DNA of 64,000 nt from Marinobacter litoralis. Lineage in GTDB: Bacteria; Pseudomonadota; Gammaproteobacteria; Pseudomonadales; Oleiphilaceae. The notes below the pieces were generated by a model. That model made no database searches and was not told the origin of the DNA. It was given only the letters and a program-made list of their open reading frames with translations. Within the stretch, counting starts at the first letter, position 1, and each line of letters begins with the position of its first letter. Location: positions 62,001 to 126,000 of the forward strand of contig NZ_QMDL01000001.1 in the NCBI RefSeq assembly GCF_003336705.1. Direction: 5' to 3'. This document shows positions 20,256 through 27,994 of this stretch, piece after piece. A program made the translations under genes and the position numbers.

Positions 20256-20271
20256 TGCCGAGGAGAGGACT
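20251..20271. other. left attachment site (distal copy of tRNA-Leu 3' end)
   Basis: These 21 bases are identical to 31927-31947, the 3' end of the tRNA-Leu gene including its CCA. Flanking bases differ on both sides. This is the usual result of site-specific integration into a tRNA 3' end: the tRNA stays whole at one end and a 3' fragment marks the other. Together they bound an element of about 11.7 kb. Confidence 0.92.
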
Positions 20272-20331
20272 CTCTTGGCTTCAGATTAAGTGCTTTTGAA
20301 TCAAGTGCTTGCAGTCTATCTGGTGTCGCTT

Positions 20332-20341
20332 TGTGTACCAG
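20332..20341. promoter_or_regulatory. putative integrase arm-type site, left end
   Basis: TGTGTACCAG lies 61 bases inside the left attachment repeat. The same 10-mer occurs twice just inside the right repeat (31844 and 31857). Ten-base motifs shared by the two ends of a tyrosine-recombinase element are typical arm sites. Confidence 0.6.
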
Positions 20342-20465
20342 TTAAAGGTACTATCAATCTAGGGATGATGGCTTTGGTGTTCGGGCAAGTCAAGTCACCA
20401 CACTAACGGGCATTTTGGTTTATGGTAATGTTGGCTTTATTCTGATATTGAGCTGGAGAGTTGTT

Positions 20466-21266
20466 GTGAGGGAATCTGCATCTTTTAACCAAATCGTCTT
20501 GTCATACCCAGGGACTGCGGGTCATCAAGAAGTTAGAACTATCATGAGAGGCGAGGAAGTCCTCTTCAGCTTGGCTGACGTTGTGAGAGTGTTGGCAGCG
20601 GAGAATGGTCGGCTGTCTGGAGGTGATGCAGGTAAAGGATTTAAAGGATTGTTTGCTGCTCAGATTGAAGCGCTAGAGTCGGATGAGCATGAGGTAGTAA
20701 GCGAACCTCAAACGAGAGGCTATGACCTTCCGCACCAGACATACGTAACCCAACCAGGACTATTTCGGGTGGTTATGAGGGACACCAGTCCAGCAGCAAA
20801 ACAGTTTCAACGCTGGGTTCTGCACGATGTGCTGCCATCCATTCAAAGGCATGGAACCTACCCACCTCCAACGAAAAATGAAAGCTCTTCAGAAATCCGT
20901 CGAGCAACAGAAATATTGCTGCAAGAGATTAAGGCTAGAGAGGCGCTTGAGCAGAAGACTAAAGAGCTAGAGCGCCAGACCAAGGCAAAGTTTATAGAGC
21001 ACGAAAACCGTATTGACGAGTTGGCGGGAAGAATGTCGGTTCAGGTCGGCTCAGACCGTCTGGCGGGGTGCATCAGTGTTCATGATTACTGTGCTGGTCG
21101 GGGGTACGACACAACAAAACTCCAGTTTGTATTCGCGATGTCTCAAAAATTGAGTCTGGAGCAAAGTGTGCCGCATGGGAGACGGGAAAGCTCGGGCAAC
21201 AGCATGGCTGATATTGTATTTAATCCGACAATCATTGAAGAAGCTATAAAGCATCACGATTGCTGA
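20466..21266 (+). CDS. BRO-N domain protein, phage antirepressor-like
   Basis: This 266-aa protein has an N-terminal BRO-N-type DNA-binding domain: ILFSLADVVRVLA-like opening (EVLFSLADV), QTYVTQPGLFRVVMRDTSPAAKQFQRWVLHDVLPSIQRHG. Such domains occur in phage antirepressors and element regulators. A charged coiled coil follows (about residues 145-190), then a C-terminal region (GCISVHDYCAGRGYDTTKL) that I do not recognise. I chose GTG at 20466, with GGAGAG six bases upstream, over a TTG at 20415. It is the first gene of the element; its role in element control is inferred. Confidence 0.75.
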   Translation: MRESASFNQIVLSYPGTAGHQEVRTIMRGEEVLFSLADVVRVLAAENGRLSGGDAGKGFKGLFAAQIEALESDEHEVVSEPQTRGYDLPHQTYVTQPGLFRVVMRDTSPAAKQFQRWVLHDVLPSIQRHGTYPPPTKNESSSEIRRATEILLQEIKAREALEQKTKELERQTKAKFIEHENRIDELAGRMSVQVGSDRLAGCISVHDYCAGRGYDTTKLQFVFAMSQKLSLEQSVPHGRRESSGNSMADIVFNPTIIEEAIKHHDC

Positions 21267-21298
21267 GTGCTGGCAGAGGCACGTCGTAGCTCCCGTTG

Positions 21299-22258
21299 TT
21301 AGCGACAGTTTCCTGCCTTGCGATACCCAGCGTCCACTGCTTCAGCCTCAGACGTAAAGGAAACACGGTTTTTTGGGGACACTCGGTCATAGCTTGGACA
21401 ACCGACTGACAGATGGAACACCTTACTGTTCCGGTTGCCTCTGACCTCTTGGTATCGAGGGTCTGACTCGGAGTGCTTAGATTTGTTACTTTGAGCTAAC
21501 TGAACAGATAACCCAGAGCCACTATTCTTGTGTCCGATCTTCCAAGACTGTTCGCCTGTCACGAAGGGATTATTAACGCCTGTTACTTGGGCAATTCTCC
21601 GGCTTCTCTCTAGTTCCCATGGGGTGACGGGGAATTGTTTGTGCCAAGCCATGAATAACTGCTGCTGTTGCTTGCTCATGCTCAAGTTGTAGCGGTCATG
21701 GATGTAAAAATAAGTGCGAGCAATTTGCCCCCTAACTTCAGGGCGAGGCTCTACAACGCGTTCTTTGAAGTCGATTTCAACGTCACAGTGCCCGTAGGCC
21801 CTGGGTTCACCTGAAATCACTCCGAACTTGTAGTTGCTGCGGTCGCCATTGACCTCTCCGATTGCAGGCACGAGGTTATGCATATCGGCTTCCATAACTG
21901 AGAACAATGGGTCATTGCTGCGACAGTTACGCCTTCCGCCTTCCTTCCAGCACTGTCTCTGATGGCCCATGACCCATGCGGGGACTACATGCTCCCACTC
22001 AAGCCTTGCAGCTCGGTTTTCCTGCTTTCTGACCCCATAGTTACAGGAGAGGTGATCTATACGTCCGCCAGACTTTCCTGCCCATGACCAAGAGCAGCCG
22101 CAGTAGAACGTGCCAGTTAAAGCTTGTGATTGATCTTCGTAAACTACCTCTCGAGACAACTCTTTGGCTTTGCGGAAAGTAAGAGTGTCTGCTGCAGCGT
22201 TAGGTAGGTGGGTAATAGCAGTTAAAAGAGTTAGGACGGAGGTAAGAGCTAGCTTCAT
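21299..22258 (-). CDS. secreted endonuclease I with C-terminal Ada-like metal-binding domain
   Basis: This 319-aa protein is a periplasmic or extracellular nuclease of the EndA/NucM family. A signal peptide (about 23 residues) is followed by the catalytic region WEHVVPAWVMGHQRQC, where His in EHVVP is the general base, and by DMHNLVPAIGEVNGDRSNY. Six or more Cys suit an exported disulfide-bonded enzyme. The last 45 residues (VFHLSVGCPSYDRVSPKNRV and AVDAGYRKAGNC) resemble the small Ada-type metal-binding module that some of these nucleases carry. It is convergent with the BRO-N gene, and its function inside the element is unclear. Confidence 0.85.
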   Translation of the reverse strand: MKLALTSVLTLLTAITHLPNAAADTLTFRKAKELSREVVYEDQSQALTGTFYCGCSWSWAGKSGGRIDHLSCNYGVRKQENRAARLEWEHVVPAWVMGHQRQCWKEGGRRNCRSNDPLFSVMEADMHNLVPAIGEVNGDRSNYKFGVISGEPRAYGHCDVEIDFKERVVEPRPEVRGQIARTYFYIHDRYNLSMSKQQQQLFMAWHKQFPVTPWELERSRRIAQVTGVNNPFVTGEQSWKIGHKNSGSGLSVQLAQSNKSKHSESDPRYQEVRGNRNSKVFHLSVGCPSYDRVSPKNRVSFTSEAEAVDAGYRKAGNCR

Positions 22259-22540
22259 GCTTTCTGTTCAGTTTCATGAGGTTGGGGGGGGAGCGGAGTG
22301 TGGACTGTACCTGTAACCCCTCAACTCATAAACAGGTTTGACCAAAAGTTTTTGTCAGAAAAATTTGAGCCCCCTTTTTAAGAGAGCCCTACGTGGATTT
22401 CCCCCCATACCCCCCCGTGCTGCAGGCCGTAAACGAGAGTATAGATTTCTAACTTAATTTGGAGCTTTAGGTCTGTTGCGTTGGGCAGTCCTTATTTTTC
22501 GGAGCTCCTTCCAACTTAATCTCTGTCTTAGTCTTAATGC
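22259..22540. other. intergenic region with G- and C-runs
   Basis: No gene is visible between the nuclease start and the C-operator. A run of eight G (22284-22291) and two C-runs (22401-22406 and 22410-22416) could pair on either strand. Promoters for the leftward nuclease and the rightward controller gene probably lie here, but I cannot place them confidently. Confidence 0.4.
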
Positions 22541-22566
22541 TACTCATAGTCTGTCGACGGAGAGTC
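22541..22566 (+). promoter_or_regulatory. C-box operator of the restriction-modification controller
   Basis: Two half-sites fit the known C-protein consensus GACTNNNAGTC with one mismatch each: TACTCATAGTC (22541-22551) and GACGGAGAGTC (22556-22566). They are separated by TGTC, the usual 4-base spacing. The operator lies about 20 bases before the controller gene, as expected for C-protein autoregulation of a C-R operon. Confidence 0.75.
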
Positions 22567-22588
22567 ATCGTTCGGGTGTACTTTGGTG

Positions 22589-22825
22589 ATGAAAAAGCAC
22601 TCTGAACAAGCACTTGCCGAACTCGGCGCACGGATTCGTCAAACTCGATTAGCGAGAGGGTATTCGCAGGATGAGTTGGCTGATTTATGTGGCATGCATA
22701 GGACTTATATTGGTTCTGTCGAGAGGGGCGAACGGAACTTTTCAGTTCTTAACCTTCTGAAGATTGTGAAAGCTCTCGATGTCAGTGTGAATGCATTGTT
22801 TGGGGATGAAAAGCCATCTGATTAG
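22589..22825 (+). CDS. XRE-family controller (C) protein of a type II R-M system
   Basis: This 78-aa protein is a single helix-turn-helix domain (RIRQTRLARGYSQDELADLCGM and RTYIGSVERGERNFS). It has the length and layout of C proteins, which activate the endonuclease gene late and repress themselves at high level. A matching C-box lies just upstream, and the endonuclease gene starts ten bases after its stop. ATG at 22589 is chosen; GTG at 22586 and TTG at 22583 are also in frame. The near absence of a leader suggests a leaderless or very short-leader mRNA, common for C genes. Confidence 0.86.
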   Translation: MKKHSEQALAELGARIRQTRLARGYSQDELADLCGMHRTYIGSVERGERNFSVLNLLKIVKALDVSVNALFGDEKPSD

Positions 22826-22835
22826 AGAGTGGTTT

Positions 22836-23777
22836 ATGTCTTACCCTAGCGTTGACGATATAAAAGAACATTACAAAAAAAGAAACCTCAAGGATTTGTT
22901 TGATCTCTCTGTTAAGTGTCATCAGTATGTGATGACTAATACCGAGCATACAGACGAATTCAACGGCTATTCGATGCGCCACGATAAGGGCTCCGCCAAT
23001 GAGGGTGTCCGTCCGATAAATATTGAGCTGTTCATTACGGAAGGGTTTTCAAAATGGTCTGATAGCATCGTTGAATATCTCGGGCAGGCGCATCCTGAAG
23101 CCGGCTCTGCATTCCGATACGATCAGCGTAGGCTTATATATACGATGCAGCAAAGCGTTGGTGCATATCTTGACTTGATATCTGATGCGCAAAGTGCCCG
23201 AAAGATAGTTGGCGAATTTTTTGAGGGGCTAGTGGGTCAGATTTTTGCGAGTCAGTACTCGGTCAGCTCTGGTACTATAGCGTTCAATATCCAGGAAGCT
23301 GAGGCCTTAAGCGATGAGGTGAAGGCAGCTTTGGGTACGGCTGAGGACGAAGTACTTAAGCTAAGTTTTGATAAGCTAGTTAGGCCGCGAAACCATGAAA
23401 TTAAAAACAACATGGACCTGACACCTCCTTGTATCGTTTGTGGTGTGAAAACTACGACGAAAGATAGAGGGGTTATGTTCTATGTCGACAAGTTTTTCTA
23501 CCAGCAGACCCATTCCCAGCGTCCAAAATTTATTGCGGTTGTTCTGAATGATGTTCAGAGAAAAAGGAAAAAAGGGGTAACCGTTGGGGTTTCGTATACA
23601 TTTTTAAGCGGACATGACAGGCTGTATCGCCATCTGCTCGATCCTTTGGATGCCTACTATTATGTAGACCCCCCACCTACAGCATTGCTGGCAATGGAGG
23701 ACTCAAGAAGTAACATGAGGACAATCGATTGCATGATTAACGATGACCTCCCCGCGTGGCTGGGGGCTAATAGTTAG
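22836..23777 (+). CDS. probable type II restriction endonuclease
   Basis: This 313-aa protein is identified mainly by context: it follows a C gene and converges on a cytosine-5 methyltransferase. The segment NMDLTPPCIVCGVKTTTKDR (Lys205 in VKTTTKDR) resembles the x-K-T-T-x-K-D-R strand of EcoRII/NgoMIV-type PD-(D/E)xK endonucleases, with Asp in DLTPP as a possible metal ligand. Target specificity cannot be read from the sequence. ATG at 22836 is chosen; an upstream ATG at 22791 would overlap the C gene. It and the methyltransferase end 23 bases apart, tail to tail. Confidence 0.75.
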   Translation: MSYPSVDDIKEHYKKRNLKDLFDLSVKCHQYVMTNTEHTDEFNGYSMRHDKGSANEGVRPINIELFITEGFSKWSDSIVEYLGQAHPEAGSAFRYDQRRLIYTMQQSVGAYLDLISDAQSARKIVGEFFEGLVGQIFASQYSVSSGTIAFNIQEAEALSDEVKAALGTAEDEVLKLSFDKLVRPRNHEIKNNMDLTPPCIVCGVKTTTKDRGVMFYVDKFFYQQTHSQRPKFIAVVLNDVQRKRKKGVTVGVSYTFLSGHDRLYRHLLDPLDAYYYVDPPPTALLAMEDSRSNMRTIDCMINDDLPAWLGANS

Positions 23778-23800
23778 TCGCCCAGCCAGCTGAGATTTGA

Positions 23801-24904
23801 TTATATTGCAAGGCTAAATTGGGAGGCTGTTGTAGTTACAGATTCTTGCGCGGTGCCGCCGCCTGCTAATGCGGTTTTGATACTCTCTCCAATTGCTTGA
23901 GCAAGAGGAGGGGGGACCGCATTACCGATCTGGTGGCGAACTTGGTGTCGGTTGCCAGCAAAGACGAACCAATCTGGGAAGCCTTGTAATCGAGCGGCTT
24001 CCCTTGGGGTTAGGGCTCTATTTTGCTCTGGATGGCCATATCTACCGCGAGTAAAACTATCAAACCCGCCTGTGATTGTAGGGCACTGTTTGTCCCAGCT
24101 TAATCGGCCATAAACGTCTGGCCAGCCCCCTGCCTTAGGGTCTGTTACTTTATGGCATTCAAGGCGATGTTCCCAAGGTATATCTTTCCACCCGCCTCCT
24201 TGAGGAACAAAAGAGAACCTGAGCCGGTTCTTTTCAGATATACGCGTAGTCATATGGTTTGGGTAGTTGGGGTGCTCTGAGCAATCGCTTGGAGGAGGTG
24301 GCAGGTCCCCGATTGCCTCTTTTACGGTTTTCCAAGTCTTTACGCTTGGCTTGGGCGCATCGAACCTGCCTGCAATATCTCTTCTAATCCCTACAAGGAT
24401 GAATCTTTCTCTCGTCTGAGCGAGCCCAAAATCGGCAGAGTTGTAGAAGTTGGGGTTCAGGTAATACTCATCATGTAAAGCTGCTGAGAGCTCTTCGAGA
24501 TACGCTTGCCCTCTTTTTTGGCCAAACACAGCAACGTTTTCGAGGATAAATGCTTTGGGCATCACTCCATCGATTAGCTGTACATAATCCTTGATCAAGA
24601 AGTTGCGTTTGTCCTCGAGCAGATGCGCCCCACGCCGTTGTTTTGAAAACCCTTGGCAGGGTGGTCCGCCGGACATGAGGTCTAGTTCCCCACGTTCAAC
24701 ATCTACTATGCTTAAAAGCTGCTGTGGAGTTAGCTTGTTTACGTCTGCTTGCGTTGCGCTTCGCTCAAAATTCTTGTTATAGGTCGCTACTGCACTTGCT
24801 TCAAGATCAGCAGCAAACTCTACAGAAAAACCCGCGTTTTTGAGGCCAAGTGACATGCCGCCACAGCCGCAGAATAATTCGATACAGCGTAATTTGTCGC
24901 TCAT
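23801..24904 (-). CDS. DNA (cytosine-5)-methyltransferase
   Basis: This 367-aa C5 cytosine methyltransferase would protect DNA from the adjacent endonuclease. Motif I is ELFCGCGGMSLG, and motif IV carries the catalytic Cys83 in SGGPPCQGFSKQR. FILENV is motif VI, QTRERFILVGIRR motif VIII and QIGNAVPPPLAQAIG motif X. The target-recognition region lies between VIII and X (about residues 185-305). ATG at 24904 has GAGG six bases upstream on this strand; an earlier ATG at 24958 adds an unconserved tail. It is transcribed apart from the C-R unit, as often seen when methylation must precede cutting. Confidence 0.94.
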   Translation of the reverse strand: MSDKLRCIELFCGCGGMSLGLKNAGFSVEFAADLEASAVATYNKNFERSATQADVNKLTPQQLLSIVDVERGELDLMSGGPPCQGFSKQRRGAHLLEDKRNFLIKDYVQLIDGVMPKAFILENVAVFGQKRGQAYLEELSAALHDEYYLNPNFYNSADFGLAQTRERFILVGIRRDIAGRFDAPKPSVKTWKTVKEAIGDLPPPPSDCSEHPNYPNHMTTRISEKNRLRFSFVPQGGGWKDIPWEHRLECHKVTDPKAGGWPDVYGRLSWDKQCPTITGGFDSFTRGRYGHPEQNRALTPREAARLQGFPDWFVFAGNRHQVRHQIGNAVPPPLAQAIGESIKTALAGGGTAQESVTTTASQFSLAI

Positions 24905-25337
24905 GTGTAACCTCAGAAATGGACAGTAAAGTTTACCCACTTGAGGCGTACTCTTCAACGCAGTGGCGTTTACATCCTTATCATCAGTTTAAGGAGGTTT
25001 CTATGCTGAGTAACGTGCTAGCTATTTTAGTGGCTCAATGAAGCTGTCGTGATTGTGCACTTCAGAATTCACGGAGGGGGCGTGGTGTGACCTGCTTTAG
25101 TATTCCCAGCGTGTTTTGGTTTGAAGCTCACGTGTCGTTGTTTGTTTCTCTTGCGACAACGTTAGTGGGCGCTTTTTTGATTCGTGTCCAGTTAAGTAAG
25201 CTTGTTGGACACCAATGCCGCCTAGCCCTCAGCCCTTGTTGTTCTGTGTCTATATAACTCGTTTTTTTAATTATTGACACTCTGTCTATGTAAGTCTTAG
25301 AGTTTTATGGACATCATGGTTCATTGAGGGTTGTGAA
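24905..25337. other. intergenic region upstream of the methyltransferase and recombinase genes
   Basis: No convincing gene is present in these 433 bases. An inverted repeat CGTTGT (25136-25141) / ACAACG (25156-25161) could be part of a recombinase site. TTGACA at 25274-25279 with a weak TTAGAG 17 bases later could be a promoter for the recombinase. Confidence 0.4.
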
Positions 25338-25898
25338 TTGAAAGGACATCACGTTGCTTACATTCGTGTCAGCTCTGTTGATCAGAACACTGACCGCCAG
25401 CTTGTGGATGTTGGCATTGAGTTTGACGAGACTTTCACTGATAGGGTCAGTGGTAAGAATAGAAATAGACCGGCGCTACAGGAGTGTCTCAGGCACGTCA
25501 GAAAGGGTGACTGGCTCCATGTGCATAGTATCGACAGGCTTGCTCGAAACATGGTCGATCTTCTAGATATTGTTGAGGAAGTAACACGACGGGGTGTGAC
25601 ACTGCAGTTCCATAAAGAGAAGTTGACCTTCACTGGCGAGGAGACTCCTTTTCAAAGACTCCAGCTCCAAATGATGGGTGCCTTTGCGGAGTTTGAGAGG
25701 GCAATGATCAATGAACGTCAGCGCGAGGGTATCGAAGCAGCTAAGAGAAAAGGCAAGCAAATCGGAGCGAAGCCAAAGTTAAGTCCTGGGCAAGTTGAAG
25801 AGATACGAGCGCTAATTGCCGAAGGTGTTTCTAAGAAGCGTTTGGCGGAGAAGTATGGGGTAAGTCGTCAGACGATATACGCGTCTCTTGATCGATGA
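25338..25898 (+). CDS. serine recombinase (resolvase/invertase family)
   Basis: This 186-aa small serine recombinase has its catalytic Ser in YIRVSSVDQNTDRQ. The conserved core is VSGKNRNRPALQECL and VHSIDRLARNMVDLL (the DRLAR motif), with the E-helix LQLQMMGAFAEFERAMI. A C-terminal helix-turn-helix for DNA binding follows (GVSKKRLAEKYGVSRQTIYASL). Length matches resolvases and invertases such as Tn3-type TnpR or Gin. The TTG start at 25338 fits the family N-terminus. It could resolve element dimers or invert a segment; no clear inverted partner site was found. Confidence 0.92.
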   Translation: MKGHHVAYIRVSSVDQNTDRQLVDVGIEFDETFTDRVSGKNRNRPALQECLRHVRKGDWLHVHSIDRLARNMVDLLDIVEEVTRRGVTLQFHKEKLTFTGEETPFQRLQLQMMGAFAEFERAMINERQREGIEAAKRKGKQIGAKPKLSPGQVEEIRALIAEGVSKKRLAEKYGVSRQTIYASLDR

Positions 25899-26097
25899 TA
25901 GTTGTGATTCCGTGTCATGCCTAAGTTGAATGGATGACGCTGGGGTGTAATCAGTAGCGGGGTGGGAAGCTAGTTGTTTTTGACGCAATAAGCCCGTCCC
26001 CGCATTGAGTATTGTTCGTTGGCGTGTTTTGCCGAGGCTTGTATGGATGACCGAGAAAACCACCCCAATGCTCACCGTGAGAGCCGCAGGATAGCAG

Positions 26098-26430
26098 TCA
26101 CTGTTCCATGAAAGCCCGCATGCTCTCCCTTAGTTTCGCCTCTCTCTCTTCATTGATTCGGTCGGTGGCTTCTCGTAAAGAGGGGTTTCGGTCGATGAGA
26201 ATTTCGGTAAGCAGTTCTGCTGATTTAATGGATAGCTTGCCGTAGTTTTCAAATTGATAACCCTCCTCGTAGCAGTAGTAGATATCACCTCGCGCAATAG
26301 AGTTACCGAATTGGTCTATGTGGTCTTTCCGCGCTTGAACCTCTCTGAAGCAGAGTTCTTGCGGATATAGAGCAGAAAGCCGCTTCATGTTTGCTGCCAG
26401 TTTGTCTGATGGTGTGAGATTTCCGGCCAT
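26098..26430 (-). CDS. hypothetical protein, divergent from polymerase-like gene
   Basis: This is a 110-aa soluble protein I do not recognise. It is charged and largely helical at the C-terminus (LREATDRINEEREAKLRESMRAFMEQ could form a coiled coil), with a central DIYYCYEEGYQFENYG. ATG at 26430 has a strong AGGAGG seven bases upstream, which supports it being a real gene. It shares a 152-bp divergent promoter region, containing two 14-bp direct repeats, with the polymerase-like gene. A regulator or partner of that gene is possible but unproven. Confidence 0.7.
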   Translation of the reverse strand: MAGNLTPSDKLAANMKRLSALYPQELCFREVQARKDHIDQFGNSIARGDIYYCYEEGYQFENYGKLSIKSAELLTEILIDRNPSLREATDRINEEREAKLRESMRAFMEQ

Positions 26431-26498
26431 ATGACATCCTCCTTGTTGTTTGTTGGACTTAAAGGGTATCACAAAAAAATACTTTAAAATCAATGAGA

Positions 26499-26529
26499 TC
26501 GATGTCGGGATTGTCTCGATGTTGGGATT
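26499..26529. repeat. two 14-bp direct repeats in a divergent promoter region
   Basis: TCGATGTCGGGATT at 26499 and TCGATGTTGGGATT at 26516 differ at one base and are 17 bases apart. They lie between the divergent 110-aa gene and the polymerase-like gene and may be an operator or short iterons. Confidence 0.6.
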
Positions 26530-26582
26530 TTCTTGAGCGAGTTTAGTCGGCCCTAAGAGGAGAACCTAATAGGGAGGCTTTA

Positions 26583-27968
26583 ATGAACTCGAAACCCCAA
26601 TATTTACTGAACAGCAAGCAGTCCGTAACTGAAATCGCTCTACCTGTGTTCGTTGGCGAAAACTATAAAGCATCGGCGCTTTTGGGAGCTAAAGTGTATT
26701 CGGTAGGTGTCGTGCCTGGCGATTGTAGCGATGGGCTTGTCGGCCCTCCTGTCAACGAGTTGCTCGGCTCTTTAGGTGGTTACTCAAAGCGATACAGACA
26801 GGGTTACTTGGACAGTTTGTCCGTTATCTTGTTAGCCGGTTTAAGCCTGAGTCGATTTCAGGAAGAGACTCAAGACCCATCTGCTTTGTACGCCTTATGC
26901 CTGCCGAGAAGAGATCAGAACTTCAAGCCAAAGAGTCGGTATAGGGTAAACGCTATCGGCCATACGCAATGGTGCAAGATAATTGACCAAATGGTATGTG
27001 CGGGGTTTCTAACAAAGCTTGGCGGCGGATACAGAGGGAAGGGACATTTCAGCGGTATCAGCACGCTCTATAGCCTCACTGACAAGTTGATCAAGTGGTT
27101 CGAGCAGACCTCAACGAACATGTGGCTTGAGCAATTGAGTGATCACCGCGAGACTATTTACTTAAAGACCAAAGAAGTCAAAACCATTAAGGGTAAGCCG
27201 GTCGCTGTAAAGCTATCGGTTGACTACGAGGATGACGATACGACACGTAGTTTTCGTGATCAGCTCTTGCGCATTACCGAGGTCTGTCAGGCTCATCGAT
27301 TTACGGTTTTGCCCAAGGGAAAAATGACCCGAGAGTTTCTACCTCCGACGATGCTTGATTATACGAGGAGTTTTAGAGATGACTTTGAGGGTGGAGGTAG
27401 GGTGTATTGCCGTGCCCAATGCATATCCCAGGAAAGCCGGAAGACGCTCACTATAGACGGTAGGCCGACGGTTGAGTTGGATTACAAGTCCCATCAGATA
27501 CGTATTCTCTACCACTCTAGGGGCGTTGAAGCTGAAACTGATTGTTATGCTGACCCCCACCTTCCTCGGTCGCTCATAAAAGCCGCAACTACTCGAGTCA
27601 TGAATTGTTCTGATGAGAAACAGGCAGTGCGTGTTCTTAGTCAACTGCTAAAAGAGGAGGAGTCTAAACAGGAGGGTGCTGCAACTTTGCCAGAACGGCT
27701 TGGTGCGAAAGCTTTGTTGGAGACGGTGTTAAGGCTAAACCCCATTATCAAAGACGCTATGAGCGATACGCTTTGGCGAGAGCTTCAGTACATAGAGAGC
27801 TGTATTGCTCTGGGCATAATGGATGTGCTGGCGAGCAACGGAGTGCCGTGTCTAGGAATTCATGATTCTTTCGTTGTGCCAAAAGATGCTGAGAACCTGT
27901 TACGACAACTTATGATGGAGAAGTACTACGAACGATTGGGCTTCTATCCAATAGTTTCGGAGGCATAG
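26583..27968 (+). CDS. polymerase-like protein: winged helix plus family A / T7-type palm motifs
   Basis: This 461-aa protein has no close relative I can name. From memory it resembles a widespread family of uncharacterised proteins in mobile elements. Residues about 115-175 look like a winged helix (HTQWCKIIDQMVCAGFLTK, then a TLYSLTDKLI strand). The C-terminal half has, in order, FEGGGRVY (270-275), ELDYKSHQIRILYH with Asp300, RSLIKAATTRVMN (Arg329, Lys333), and GIHDSFVVP with His427-Asp428. These match the order and chemistry of motifs A, B and C of family A DNA polymerases (DYSQIELR; R-x3-K; VHDE) and T7-type RNA polymerases (VHDSF). Fingers and exonuclease are missing or minimal. GGGAGG precedes the ATG. 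It is followed by structured RNA and rnhA. Catalysis is inferred only. Confidence 0.72.
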   Translation: MNSKPQYLLNSKQSVTEIALPVFVGENYKASALLGAKVYSVGVVPGDCSDGLVGPPVNELLGSLGGYSKRYRQGYLDSLSVILLAGLSLSRFQEETQDPSALYALCLPRRDQNFKPKSRYRVNAIGHTQWCKIIDQMVCAGFLTKLGGGYRGKGHFSGISTLYSLTDKLIKWFEQTSTNMWLEQLSDHRETIYLKTKEVKTIKGKPVAVKLSVDYEDDDTTRSFRDQLLRITEVCQAHRFTVLPKGKMTREFLPPTMLDYTRSFRDDFEGGGRVYCRAQCISQESRKTLTIDGRPTVELDYKSHQIRILYHSRGVEAETDCYADPHLPRSLIKAATTRVMNCSDEKQAVRVLSQLLKEEESKQEGAATLPERLGAKALLETVLRLNPIIKDAMSDTLWRELQYIESCIALGIMDVLASNGVPCLGIHDSFVVPKDAENLLRQLMMEKYYERLGFYPIVSEA

Positions 27969-27994
27969 AGGGAGGAGTCAGTTCACTGGTAGGT

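Noticed and set aside
22281..22416. G-run and C-runs as a G-quadruplex or phase-variable tract
   Set aside because: There is one G8 tract and two C tracts without four clustered runs, and they lie outside any gene. Length variation cannot be judged from one sequence.
26583..27968. Reverse transcriptase or retron annotation for the polymerase-like protein
   Set aside because: There is no YxDD motif or other RT blocks. Motif A, B and C resemble family A / T7-type polymerases instead.
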